64,000 nt of DNA. Source: Brevipalpus yothersi. Its lineage: Eukaryota > Arthropoda > Arachnida > Trombidiformes > Tenuipalpidae. The notes beneath the pieces were generated by a model. It saw only the letters and a program-made list of their open reading frames with translations. It made no database searches and had not been told where the DNA came from. Positions 49,301 through 58,587 of the stretch are shown piece after piece. The stretch spans positions 270,364 through 334,363 of the forward strand of contig QZCP01000223.1 in assembly GCA_003956705.1 (NCBI GenBank), given 5' to 3'. Positions within the stretch are counted from its first letter, which is position 1. The number at the start of each line of letters is the position of its first letter. Both the position numbers and the translations under genes were made by a program.

Positions 49301-52106
49301 TCCAGAGGTTTGAACAAGATTAGACTTCAAAGAGTAGCATTTGCACGGTCAACCTGACAGTGATCCTGAGGAAGAGTTCCCAATTCTTTTCCCTATCTCA
49401 GTATCAATGTATTCCCATTATCATTTACCATGAAACTTTTCCCTTATGATCGTATCGAGTGTTGTAAGTCGATTTGACACTCAACATAATCATACGGAAA
49501 AGTTTTGTAAGTGTTCTTCTTGGTATTCTGGTCGAGAAGAGCGTATATTCGTGTTTTCGAGTAACTGTTTATCTTCAGAATACTCTTACTTCTCTCTTCA
49601 TCATCCATTTTATTCTGATGGAATCGAGTTTCGTTAAAGAAAGAGATAGTTTTCCTATGGATCCTCATTTTCGGTCCGATATTCATGCAAAGGCATCATT
49701 TTCATCATCATGTAATCTACAATGATGATGTAGATGCCATCCTGCTACCGGCAAAGATTCTTCATACTCATGATACTCTTTCCCTTTTTCTCTCTCTCTC
49801 CTCCTTCCTCTTGTCATTGTTCTCTTCTTTCCAATTAGTGAATATATTCTTCCATCCATCGACCATGCAAAAGAATATCTTCCAGCATCCATTACTCGCC
49901 ATGGAAACTGATGAGAACCTTTGTCCTCATATCATTCATTTTCTTCTCGTTTCTGCTTCCTCTTACTTGGACCTATGCCTCTCATTTGCATCTTTTTGTT
50001 TGATCATATTCTGACATTTTGTGAGGTCGAACGTTTCATTATCTTTATTTTTTTCTTCTGCTCTAGAGCGAAGTTTTCTCGAAACCCATCAGGAAAATAA
50101 CTATTAAAAGAATCATATCACATGATCTGATGAAAGATACCTTCAAATATTGCACACGAAAATCTAAAGCACTAATAATATTTCGTATTTTTTGATGAAT
50201 CATAATCCATAATTTTTCTTCTCCATTTTTCCAAATTTTTCAGAGGAATACTTCTACAAGAGCAATCCAAATATGAAGAAGCTCTCAGAAGCTATGAATC
50301 TGCTATAAAATTTCGACCTCGATTGGCTATGGCCCATCTCAACATGGGTATAGTATTGACTCAGCTTGGTAGAAAAAAAGAGGCGATAGAAGTTTACAAA
50401 CATTGTTCACAATTGGATAGCCATGGTCTAAAAGATCCAAAAACTCATGAAATCACTCGAATATCTGCACTCTTCAATCTGGGCCAATTGTACAGTGAAA
50501 ATGGCCAGTATTCTGAGGCTATTGAAGTATTTAAGCAAGCTATCTCAATGATGCCTCGCCATTATCAGCCCCAGTCCTTGTATAATATGTTGGGTGAAGC
50601 ATATTTTAAATTGAGTTGCTTTGAAGAAGCGGAAAATTGGTATAAAGAAGCGTTACAAGCCAAAAAAGATCACATACCAGCTCATTTAACGTATGCAAAA
50701 TTGTTGGCAAAATGGAATCGATCCAAAGAAGCTGAACGATGGTTCTTGAAAGCTGAAAGAATTGCACCAAACGATTCAAGCGTGTATCAGCATTACGGTT
50801 AGTAAAATTATCATCGTTACACAACATGATTTGCATGAAGGATTCCCTCTCTTTCTCTTTGGATTCTTATTCTTGTTCTCAAGAATTGAGTATGAAGTGA
50901 GTGTGAAATCATTTGTACACCATAGACATTGGCTTATGTGTTGTGCATCAAGCAAATCATTGAATTCTCTGCTGTCAAGTGTGAAAAATTTTCGATCCCT
51001 ATTAGTATGAACATGTCAGAACGAAATACTTACAAACAAAGAACATGAGACTGAATATCGATTATATTGTCATGCTAAACATTGAACACGTTTTTAATAT
51101 CTTGAACAAGTTCATCGATCGATAGCTTGTTAGTATGAGAGCTTGACAAGAGTGTCCTGTGTGTGTAATCATGAAGATTCGGTGAGATGATCTGAATAGA
51201 GAAATTGATTTCCACTCTGACAGACTAGTCGATCGTTATTTTTGTCTGTGAAAATTTCATCCATAATTTTCCTCTACTTCAAGAAAGAAATATTCAAGAT
51301 AGAGAATAGAGAAAATTTTAGAAAACAGACCAGGGTAAAGTTCATGAAATCTTACCATGAAGTCAAAATCCAAGATATTAGCTATGAATGATGGGAAAGA
51401 ACAAAATGACCGAGATCTCTGTGACTGAAAGAATCATTTATCATTCATGAGAGAAATAAAATACATTTGAGGTTGAACAGAGGTGAGAAAAATATCTTTT
51501 TTGAGGGTAATTTTTTCATCATCAGTATGCATAAGTACTCAGCTAAATTGAGTGAAATAAGCCAAATTGTAATTTTCTTTATGCCATCAATTCAATGTAC
51601 TGGCTAGACAATCTCGTAAGCTTTACGGGTCATCTATCTTGAGTGTGCAAAGCTGAAATATTCTACCATGAACATACAGAACATATCGGGAATAAAATGA
51701 GTATTCCCTCACAATCTAGAATTGATGTTGATGGAATAAAAATTGTGAATATTTTTTCGAGTCTTCATGTCCCTTGTTCACCTTTCCATTTATTTTACTC
51801 AATCTTTTACTTCTTTGTTACCTCTTCTTTACTCAAAGTTTGCCTCTTTTCCCACCTGATCTATGAGATTTTTCATCATTTGTCACACATACACATACAA
51901 TTTTTTTGCATGTGCCTACATATCATGAGTACATAAATCGTAACTGTGAAGAATACTGAAGAGTGAGGAAGAAGACAAAACAAATAGCCAAGCTTGAGAA
52001 TCGAAAAAGGCATTACATCATCCAGCGTGTTCATGGTGTGCATAATCAAAGCCACAAGAGAGCGATATTTTCGGAATCAAGTCAAAATGATCTGTTTACA
52101 TGTCAG

Positions 52107-52142
<36 letters not shown>

Positions 52143-52427
52143 TCTGTGGTAATACTAGTATTTACACAGACAATATTCCGATTCTTTTCGGATGAGGTTT
52201 TCTTTTCTATCTAGAAGGGAAACAAGATTCATTTGAAAAGTGAGCACACTTTTTTCTTGTTTGTGTGTTTACTTGATGGATTCCCATGAATATACAAGTG
52301 TCAGTGTTAGCCACATGAACAACAGAGTAGTGGTTAGAAAGAAAGAAAGAAGTAAAGAGAATCTAGACTAAAATGGATTGAATCCATCGAATGTGGATCG
52401 AAGAGGAATAAGTGGAAACTTTACATG

Positions 52428-52467
<40 letters not shown>

Positions 52468-53406
52468 TGAAAATGCAATGTTGCAGGCAAGTTCGCGATC
52501 ATGTTAGTATACTGCATTGATATTCCTTTCTTTTTCGCTATTTATCATGAATTATGGGAATGATACTGTTGCTCTTGATGCTGAAAAATCTCATTAAACT
52601 GAGCACACGAAGAATTCATGTTGTGATTGTGTGTGTGAGTTATTGCAACTCTTCGAATTGGAGAATCATCGATTTGGTTGGTAAGATAACTTGGTAGGCT
52701 CAACCTTCTTCCATTTGGAATACTCTACCTCCTTCTACTTCTTTCTGTTCTCAATACCATGGCAGGAGAACTTGAAATTCGAGAAACAGATTGAACATCG
52801 AATGGCATGAGAAATTCAAGTGCTTTACCATTGTAAACATACTATTATTCTTTCATGCATGGGCTATACATGACTGAAATCTGATTCTTCTGAGGTATCT
52901 TTTTAAATTATTGGATCACTTATATCAAGTTCAGAGAGCCAATTGACTTAAAAAATGTTACCATTATATAGAGGAATCCTTTTTGCAACTGAAAGGTGGA
53001 TGATCATTCTCTCTCATTGATTTTTTTTTCTCACTACTTTGCAGGCCAATTTCTGTCTGAAAGTAAACGATATCAAGAAGCTGCTGATTGTTTCACAAAG
53101 GCTGCTCAGTTGGCACCAAATGATTATGAAATCGTTTTTAGTGCAGCAAATGCATTGAGAGAAGCTTCAAGAAATGAGGAAGCTGAACGTTACTACAAAA
53201 GAGCTGTTATATTGAGACCAAATGATGTTACTAGTCATATGAACCTTGGAGCCATGTTACATTTGAATGGAAAACTTACAGAAGCTGAAGCAAGCTACAT
53301 GGAAGCACTTCGCTTGAAGCCAGATGATAACTTGACCCAAAGTAATCTTATCAAATTAAAACACTTGAAGAGCCAACGGATGGCATCAACGACCAAAAAG
53401 AATTAA
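20471..53406 (+). CDS. TMTC2: TMTC2, ER transmembrane and TPR-repeat protein
   Basis: Family role: an ER membrane protein of the TMTC group, linked to O-mannosylation of cadherins, with N-terminal membrane helices and C-terminal luminal TPRs. Exons: 20471-20928, 41084-41726, 42515-43817, 44996-45110, 50244-50797, 53045-53406. All joins keep frame; total 1144 residues. The first helix (about 125-146) is followed by the Asp pair D151-D152 in YDDSRAIESNQDL, expected of GT-C-like enzymes. SGSHKSYRPLCTLSFRLNYM and HPIHTEAVAGVVGRADVG place it with TMTC2 rather than TMTC1/3/4. The C-terminal part is a run of TPRs (AEAxYRxAL-type helices) to KPDDNLTQSNLIKLK. Human TMTC2 is 836 residues. The excess is a Ser/His/Asn-rich N-terminal extension of about 120 residues and an enlarged Asn/His-rich loop (about 481-695). 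The start MKNR is the first ATG in frame; the longer frame upstream begins at GTG. Confidence 0.93.
25412..25460. repeat. (GA)n microsatellite
   Basis: A run of about 49 bp in TMTC2 intron 1. Confidence 0.93.
26029..26062. repeat. (CT)n microsatellite
   Basis: A run of about 34 bp in TMTC2 intron 1. Confidence 0.92.
26610..26639. repeat. (ATTC)n tetranucleotide microsatellite
   Basis: About seven perfect ATTC units in TMTC2 intron 1. It is the only clear tetranucleotide array of this unit in the window. Confidence 0.93.
30220..30243. repeat. (AC)n microsatellite
   Basis: About 12 units; the only substantial CA array in the window. Confidence 0.9.
31262..31555 (-). CDS. Unrecognised Cys-rich ORF inside TMTC2 intron 1
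   Basis: 97 codons from a true ATG, antisense to TMTC2. The first part contains RGYFCCCVDGSILFC and then a mixed, charged stretch (DKKIDRSRMERLQKQIDLLY) that reads like coding sequence. An alternative is an internal exon starting after the ATTTCCTCAG acceptor at about 31531. There is no family match, no signal peptide and no partner exons, so chance remains likely. Confidence 0.15.
   Translation of the reverse strand: MVIGGDISSDRGYFCCCVDGSILFCIYNQRGEYDKKIDRSRMERLQKQIDLLYIKHFGLEISLVQLWSEDLFFSLLIFASLRLLSLLMLLFYPIFSI
31780..31822. repeat. (CT)n microsatellite
   Basis: A run of about 43 bp, 270 bp before the long GA array at 32088 and opposite in polarity to it. Confidence 0.93.
32088..32192. 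repeat. (GA)n microsatellite, about 105 bp
   Basis: The longest dinucleotide array in the window, with a few GACA interruptions at its 5' end that suggest an older edge and a younger pure core. Confidence 0.97.
34000..34096 (-). CDS. Weak candidate first exon of a nested secreted-protein gene
   Basis: An ATG at 34096 opens MAVMGKLHQFLLLLLSTPLM followed by SIISFELEQPFQ, a shape like a signal peptide and cleavage region. The frame runs into CAGT|GTAAGT, a strong donor, at 34000. The same frame is open upstream to an ATG at 34261. No second exon was identified in the intron, so this could be chance in pyrimidine-rich DNA. Confidence 0.15.
38325..38361. repeat. (CT)n microsatellite
   Basis: A run of about 37 bp in TMTC2 intron 1. 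Confidence 0.92.
39276..39357. repeat. (GA)n microsatellite, about 82 bp
   Basis: A perfect run 1.7 kb before TMTC2 exon 2. Confidence 0.96.
41084..41726 (+). CDS. TMTC2: TMTC2 exon 2
   Basis: It carries the most conserved part of the membrane domain: FIDDFWGTPLSHSGSHKSYR, the following helices, and HPIHTEAVAGVVGRADVG. A His-rich cytosolic or luminal loop (HYHHHQHHHHSH, about residues 300-312) precedes a KEYGITVIGVCAVSDV helix. It ends at CAG with a GTAAGT donor. Confidence 0.95.
41727..42514 (+). other. TMTC2 intron 2, 788 nt
   Basis: Bounded by GTAAGT and a TTTTTTTACAG acceptor, phase 0. I see nothing else in it. Confidence 0.85.
42515..43817 (+). CDS. TMTC2: TMTC2 exon 3
   Basis: 434 codons plus one base. 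Its two ends match vertebrate TMTC2 (GRLYVMGLKVPGFSSADNPA; FVIAERILYIPSMGYILLIT). The middle (about 42854-43500) is an Asn/His/Ser/Thr-rich loop of about 215 residues at the position of a much shorter loop in the human protein. It includes polyN and NHH tracts and a WSCLYSTGIDHCTP segment. Confidence 0.95.
43818..44995 (+). other. TMTC2 intron 3, 1178 nt
   Basis: Donor GTAGGT, acceptor ATTTCTTAG. The interior is strongly purine-rich on the plus strand (43900-44860) and no exon is seen. Confidence 0.8.
44996..45110 (+). CDS. TMTC2: TMTC2 exon 4, first TPR
   Basis: 115 nt, too short for simple ORF searches. It encodes YGNLANILSSKGHKSEAEIA then YRKALSYRSNMADVHYNL, aligned with human YRNALYYRSNMADMLYNL. 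Phase is 1 in and 2 out, and the joins rebuild A|YG and L|GI. Confidence 0.93.
45111..50243 (+). other. TMTC2 intron 4, 5.1 kb
   Basis: Donor GTAAGT, acceptor TTTTTCAG. It contains a GA array ending in an oligo-G (46264-46309). I see no supported gene. Confidence 0.8.
46264..46309. repeat. (GA)n followed by oligo-G
   Basis: About 17 GA units pass into a run of nine or more G, an unusual junction in this AT-rich DNA. Confidence 0.92.
50244..50797 (+). CDS. TMTC2: TMTC2 exon 5, TPR array
   Basis: Encodes several TPRs: FRPRLAMAHLNMGIVLTQLG, ALFNLGQLYSENGQYSEAIE, PQSLYNMLGEAYFKLSCFEE and DHIPAHLTYAKLLAKWNRSK, each alignable with human TMTC2 from memory. The donor is GTTAGT, weaker than its neighbours. 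Confidence 0.95.
52108..52140. repeat. (GA)n microsatellite
   Basis: A run of about 33 bp in TMTC2 intron 5. Confidence 0.92.
52431..52463. repeat. (CT)n microsatellite
   Basis: A run of about 33 bp in TMTC2 intron 5, opposite in polarity to the GA run at 52108. Confidence 0.92.
53045..53406 (+). CDS. TMTC2: TMTC2 exon 6, last TPRs and stop
   Basis: Contains AADCFTKAAQLAPNDYEIVF, AERYYKRAVILRPNDVTSHM and MNLGAMLHLNGKLTEAEASY, ending KTSKT-like in family position as STTKKN before TAA. Confidence 0.95.
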
Positions 53407-53472
53407 AAGAATATTGCTATTATTGGATATTGACCACAAAGTTACATTTTTACACGAATCTCAAGTTTTTTC

Positions 53473-53493
53473 AATAAATCCCCATAAAATAAA
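53473..53493 (+). terminator. TMTC2 poly(A) signals
   Basis: Two AATAAA hexamers (53473-53478 and 53488-53493) lie 67-87 nt after the TMTC2 stop, followed by T-rich sequence. Confidence 0.75.
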
Positions 53494-54591
53494 TCATAAA
53501 AAACATTTAACAGAAAGTGATCCTCAAATTTTTTTTCAAAAAAATTTTTTTTAAATCGAATTTTTTGGAAGTATCTTATTCAAGGCAATAGATCAGCGAA
53601 AGTTTTTTCCACCAGATAGCTCATTGGCATTTGAATTGTGTCGTACCAACAACCTAATCTATTGATATGTGTGAGATGTACAGAAGATAGATGATAATTG
53701 CAATCCCATTTATGAGGATGGCTTAGTTGCTTGTTTGTTGATAAGTTCGAGAGGGAAAGTATAAAAAGAGGTTTGAACAATTGTCTAATAGACCATCGGG
53801 TTTCTTACTGGCGAAAATTTTACCGAATTAAGGAAGGAAAAACCTCCTAAAATTTTTCTAAAAAGATGCGACTTCAGCTTCAATTTTTGGAGGGTATCGA
53901 AAAAAACAACAGGATGGCCAGATTTGGTGAATTCGATATCGTTATCACAAAATTTCTTCAGTAACAATCAGATTCTTATTCGGGGGATTCCTAATCGAAA
54001 AATCATCAACCGGAGTGCTTGTAGGGAAAAATTGTTCCGATTTAGACGATTTAGCTATTTGATCAAGTAGCTTGTCTGCTTTGAGGAAAGTTAAGGTGAT
54101 CCTTATTATACCCTCACATCAAGATGGATTTTTCTTCAATCAGTTGTTTTGACAGCCAATTATCTGCCCCATGTAAGAAATATTATAGATATAGATTGAA
54201 GTTCTTATCGAGCTCCTTCTTGCACAGAAAAGAGTCGAATTCGCATTGATCCTTCCGGATGAAATGTATCGGAAGATCCTCATCTAGATCTACGGCTCAG
54301 AATACGTCAGAGAATTCAAAATTTTCAAGGAAAAAATTTGACCTAGCATGGAATCATTCTTTTCTGAGAAAATTTTCATCTAAATAAGATGAAAAACATG
54401 GAAGAAGTGATGAAATACGCGCTCTCTTCATTCTCAATGGAACCTTTATCATGTGACTGAGCAAGCCAGCTGATGCAATCTGTGAAGGACGTCCTCTTGT
54501 TTATTTTGAAGTTTGTCTTTCTTTTCGGTATCAACAAGCCACATTTCATTTAGTATAAATTATCGATTCACCATCATTATTATACTGTATA
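53494..54591. other. Intergenic between TMTC2 and IF1; possible coding relic on minus strand
   Basis: Two stretches on the minus strand read like protein without a usable start or splice pattern: about 54184-54290 (PIHFIRKDQCEFDSFLCKKE and flanks, ending in TAA) and 53785-53967 (GHPVVFFDTLQKLKLKSHLF within 60 codons). Stops lie between them. They may be a decayed gene or element. The right part is the IF1 promoter side. Confidence 0.35.
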
Positions 54592-55337
54592 ATGGCACTT
54601 GCTAGATCAAATACAATCAATTTGATTCGATCATCTGTTAAATTAATTGGTTCAAATCCGGTGAGAACAATGAGCAACGGAGGTGGAGAATGGGGTTCAG
54701 GCTCTGGCAAGGTGAGTTGAGTACATGGATACTGTTTATGTGCTGTTTATCATTGTGTTTTTGATTGTGAGTTGGAATGATTTCGTGATTTAATGAATTG
54801 ACAGTGTAGATCATCTTGATGAGAGGAAAATTTTGTTAAATATTTACTATATTTTGGTACAGTAGCCTTTTGGAGCAGTCAAATTCGTTTCTTTAGTTTT
54901 GAGAAAAAGTAAACAGCATGTTAATCCGGTCTCTTTCCATCACTTGAGCAGCATAGACAATGATTATTTCATTTCGTTTTATTAGAATTGATTATTGTTT
55001 ATTAGCTGATTTCTTGAATGACTATGGACAGGGTGTAGATGTGTTATGTTTCCCTTCTGGAATAATTTTCTAATCATGCAATTAAATTAAATTTTTATTT
55101 CACCATCAGGGTGGAGGCTCCGGTGGAAGTATTCGAGATGCTGGAGGTTCTTTTGGTCGCCAAGAGGCTGCACGTGAAGAAGAATTTTTCCGTCGACAGC
55201 AGAGAGAACAGTTGGAATTATTGAAAAATCATCTTCAAGAGGAAATAAATCGAAATGAGGCCATAATTAAAGCGCACGAAGATGCTGTCAAGTCGGCAAA
55301 AAAGAAAATCGAAGAATTGTCAACCGAAAAGAAGTAA
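54592..55337 (+). CDS. ATP5IF1: Mitochondrial ATP synthase inhibitor factor IF1
   Basis: Known role: a matrix protein that binds F1-ATPase at low pH and blocks ATP hydrolysis when the membrane potential falls. Exons 54592-54711 and 55110-55337 join in phase 0 (AAG|GGT), 115 residues; human IF1 is 106. Residues 1-25 are basic and Ser-rich without acids (MALARSNTINLIRSSVKLIG), as expected for a mitochondrial presequence. A Gly-rich linker (29-45) precedes the inhibitory core GSIRDAGGSFGRQEAAREEE (46-65), then a long charged helix (66-112) that would form the antiparallel coiled-coil dimer. One His lies in the helix (H81) and one at H96, fewer than in the mammalian His cluster used for pH sensing. 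Convergent with trihelix copy B, 590 bp away. Confidence 0.95.
54712..55109 (+). other. IF1 intron, 398 nt
   Basis: GTGAGT donor and CACCATCAG acceptor; nothing else is seen. Confidence 0.85.
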
Positions 55338-55927
55338 ACACTTTTTTTGATTTCATGTTTATCTACCACTCTAGTTCTTGTGGATCAAATGATGTTCTTG
55401 TGAACAGTTTTGAAATTTATTGGGTATAGAATGACCTATTAGTAAACACTATCCTGAGTGAATCGAATTTGTTTTTATCGAATTTCAGTCTCGAATGTAA
55501 AATAAGTGAAAAGACTTGTCGTATCGCGCAATGACGATCACAATTTATTCCTAGTTAGCTAATACAATCGAATGGAGATGGTTAAATAAGGAAAAAAAAC
55601 GATTGAATGAGGAATACAAATATTCTAATACAAACAAAACGATGAATAATCAGTGAGATTAAAAAAATTCGAAATTATTGTGACAGTGAATTTGATAAGT
55701 TAACACGACCGTTCAAAAAATGAGATGAGATAAGAATTCCAAGAATAATTTCACGTTCCAAGTTTTTTCACTGTTGGAATTCACGAGAAGAGTGGGTGTC
55801 AATACGAACTGGCTCTTGATGGTCCAGCTGAACAAAATAGGGGATGTCGGTTAATGTAGATACCTATCATTCAGGCTTGGTCAAAACAGATTCCAAGATG
55901 CTAAAAAATAGAGTCATCCTAAAAATA
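55338..55927. other. Convergent intergenic space between IF1 and trihelix copy B
   Basis: It must hold both 3' UTRs. TTTATT at 55544-55549 gives AATAAA on the minus strand, about 380 nt beyond the copy B stop. No clear AATAAA for IF1 was found, so its 3' end is undefined. Confidence 0.5.
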
Positions 55928-57626
55928 TTAAGAATTTGTGTTTCGCTGCAAGTGAATATTCTCAGAGTTGATAGATGAAGTTAATGGAGCGAAATTTTGC
56001 ACAGCTGAAGTTTGATCAGCCGCTGATACTAGTTGATTGGAAGCGAAATTGCTACAATGAGGTTCACTTGCAGAAGGATCATTATTGGTCATATCAGTAG
56101 TTGGGCCATCATTTTGAAGATATTCGGATACGTTGAGAGCATTGATCGGCATTTGATTCCGACTGACACCGGTAAAGTTAGCAAGAAAATTGAATGTTTG
56201 TTCTTGCATCTTGGTGAGAGTTTCCATGAAAAGCTTCTCTAAACGCTCTTCCCGCTCTTGCTCCTCTTTTCTTCGCTGAGCATCACGATCCGCGCGCTCA
56301 CGTTCCAATTTGATCCAGTCCTTCATAATCTCGGATTCTTTAGACAAATGGCTGAACATGCGATCGATCAGAACGGTGAGAGAACCATCATAAGTGTTGT
56401 AGGCGTACGAAGGGACTTGAGAGTATTGTTGATAAGTTGCTGATTCAGCCCTAGCCCGCTTAGCTGGATTTCTACCAGATCCAAATTCTAGAGTGGAAAG
56501 CATAGAGAGAACGGACACACGTTAGAGAGCCAGTGAAAAAATATCAATTAACTTAGGGTCAAGAAAACAAGATTCCAGTAAAAGAAATAAAAGAATTGAC
56601 ATGAGGGTGGGACAAGGGCCCGCTTCATAGATGGACAGGTACCTTCATTATTGTTCAAACCATCATAGGATTCTTCTGGAGAGAGTTAAGATGCATCCAA
56701 AAAAGAACCGGAGCAGATAAGATTAAATAAATAATAAATAATAAGTAAAAGTAAAAAAAAAATCAAAAGAAAATTTGGAAAAAATAAGAAGACTGTGAAT
56801 TCAATTCTCCCTTGAATCGGTTCTAATGAACAATCAGGGAGAAAATGAAGATGAGTTTTCCTTACTAACCGAAATGATTGGTATGAGCAGCTCCATTGGT
56901 GGCATTAGGTCCATTCAAGGTCTGCGATGGCGACATTTGATAAGCGAATATCTCCTCATTGTCCGTGCCACTGTTCTCACCATCGCCTCCATCGACTATA
57001 CCTCCATCATTAGTCTCGTCATTCATTGTAAAATCCATTGTATCATTGTAGAAATTGTAATCATCGTCATAATTGAGAGCAGCTCGTACAGCGTTCACAT
57101 CTTTCGCTTGATAAATTCGGTGTAGCGCATCGAAGAATATACATTTTTTCTTGCGCTCTGGTGTGGGATTCTTCAATATCCTTCTGTATTCGGCAATCAT
57201 GTTGAAAACTCTAGTTCTTACTTGATCTGAGTGCATGAAGAGGATAAATAGAGAAGGTAATAAAGCAAATAATTAGAGTCAATAATGTAGCTGCATCCAA
57301 ATAAATTGAGGATGCTGATCGTGATTTTTTTAATTACCAGGTGTTCTTTCGAAGCCATGATCACGAATTTTTTTGGCTATTGTTTCCCACACGTGTCTTG
57401 TACGCTTTGAGTTGGTCAATTGACGCTGGACCATATCTTGTCCCCATAAGCTCAACAATAATCGAGTCTCATTGAAAGACCAACTCGCGCCACGCTCGAT
57501 GGTACCTTTGATAGGATTATTTCCACCGGTATTAATACCATTGCTAGACGTATTTTGAGACTGTATACCAGCAGATGAATGCTCATTTGGTGTCGAGATC
57601 GAAGGTTCATTAGACATTATTGGCAT
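55928..57626 (-). CDS. Trihelix (Myb/SANT-like) DNA-binding coiled-coil protein, copy B
   Basis: Paralogue of the gene at 7158-8647. Exons 57338-57626, 56870-57226 and 55928-56487 (phases 1 and 1) give 401 residues, or 412 if the 33-nt exon at 56643-56675 is included. Exon 1 (start MPIM, trihelix helices 1-2 with WSFNET and VWETIAKKI) is almost identical in DNA to copy A. Exon 2 (QVRTRVFNMIAEYRRILKNP and an acidic stretch) differs at several per cent of sites. Exon 3 starts with a different, more basic segment (NPAKRARAE, NLS-like), rejoins copy A at PSYAYNTYDG, keeps the same coiled coil, and then ends in an unrelated Ser/Asn/Asp-rich tail. The exon 2 donor (GTTAGTAAGG) is better than in copy A. 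Whether A and B bind the same DNA or heterodimerise is unknown. Confidence 0.82.
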
Positions 57627-58108
57627 ACTGAGGTGTAATCAGCAAATCGGAGTATGAATACAATTAAAAACAACCTACAACTTGATCACACTCAATTAGA
57701 TGAATAAACACTGAACATTTGATGACAATACTTTTTTCGTCAACGTCTATGGCAAATGGGAATTATGATGATGATGACAGCAATCAAAGTGTACTATACA
57801 AATGGTGATGAATATCGATCACAAAGAAGGTAACTTTTCGCCCTGTTTTCACTATGAAGCAAGCAATATGAAGCTCCAATTCAGTAACAAAGACAAAGAT
57901 TATCACTATTATTGTAAAGGTGTTTGATGAAGAACCAGTTTCACGAAAATGTGTGCAGCATGAGTATTTTATGAGAGCGATTTTCCACTTTTTGCACTTT
58001 CTTTTCCACTCAATACCAACAGTTGAAAAGCACAAAACACACCAATTCACATACCTAACACACCCACACAAAATATTTAATCAATATGATCAAAATATGA
58101 TCACACAA
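56152..58108. repeat. Segmental duplication, unit B
   Basis: Partner of 7374-9215 in the same orientation. Introns and the 5' flank are alignable but carry indels and substitutions, unlike exon 1 and the coiled-coil part of exon 3. Confidence 0.85.
56643..56675 (-). CDS. Candidate 33-nt microexon in trihelix copy B
   Basis: Preceded by a pyrimidine-rich CTCTCTCCAG and followed by GTACCT. It is 33 nt long, so it keeps frame, and in the phase set by exon 2 (one base carried) it reads EESYDGLNNNE without stop and passes one base on to exon 3. Its product resembles the start of copy A exon 3 (DYEGDQNHS), suggesting descent from the same exon. It may be constitutive or a cassette. Confidence 0.45.
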
Positions 58109-58207
58109 CAAAGACTTAATTAATTGGCTAATTTATTGATTTCACTCATTTCATTTAACAAAGAACAGAGCGGAAACTTCACGCTCAAAAAGTGCTGCAA
58201 TCTGAGG

Positions 58208-58242
58208 GCGCCACTAGTCAGAGAACAAGTAGCGCCACCAGT
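58208..58242. promoter_or_regulatory. Tandem GCGCCACYAGT elements
   Basis: GCGCCACTAGT at 58208-58218 and GCGCCACCAGT at 58232-58242, start to start 24 bp. GC-rich words are rare here. The core resembles the reverse of the CTCF motif (GCGCCMYCT) as I remember it, and a related CAGCGCCAGTC lies upstream of copy A near 9298. The function is inferred only. Confidence 0.4.
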
Positions 58243-58503
58243 TTAGCAAACTTCTACATAAGCTGTGTCTTTTTTATGTAGGCTGCTCGGGTCAAGTTAG
58301 GTTAGAACTTTTAGCCTCTCTTTGAATTGATGGACAACATTTTGATTTACACCACCAACAAGATGAGCATTAATAGAGATGGTGGTTATATGAAGTGGTT
58401 TCAAGCATTATTTCGAAGGGAGATTGAAAGTTAGACTATCAATAGACATATTAGATTCTCTGATCAAAAAAATATGTTATTTGTCAAGTTGAATGTCAGA
58501 AAG

Positions 58504-58509
58504 TTTATT
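58504..58509 (-). terminator. EDEM1 poly(A) signal
   Basis: AATAAA on the minus strand, about 80 nt after the EDEM1 stop, in TGGCTTAATAAACTTTC. Confidence 0.7.
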
Positions 58510-58587
58510 AAGCCATAAGCCTAGACCCAGCTTTGGGCAGAAAAATTTTGAGAACTTCCACGAATACATTTGCTTACGAATTTTGTT

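Larger units (their letters stand above)
50798..53044 (+). other. TMTC2 intron 5, 2.2 kb
   Basis: It ends in a polyT-rich tract and TTTGCAG. It contains GA (52108-52140) and CT (52431-52463) runs about 290 bp apart. No gene is seen. Confidence 0.8.
57627..58587. other. Promoter side of trihelix copy B and 3' flank of EDEM1
   Basis: 57627-58108 is related to the 5' flank of copy A. 58109-58587 is unique and contains the paired GCGCCACYAGT elements and the EDEM1 poly(A) signal. Confidence 0.6.

Noticed and set aside
54640..54660. TTGGTTCAAATCCGG as a tRNA T-arm
   Set aside because: It lies inside the IF1 presequence codons, with no acceptor stem, D-arm or anticodon arm around it.
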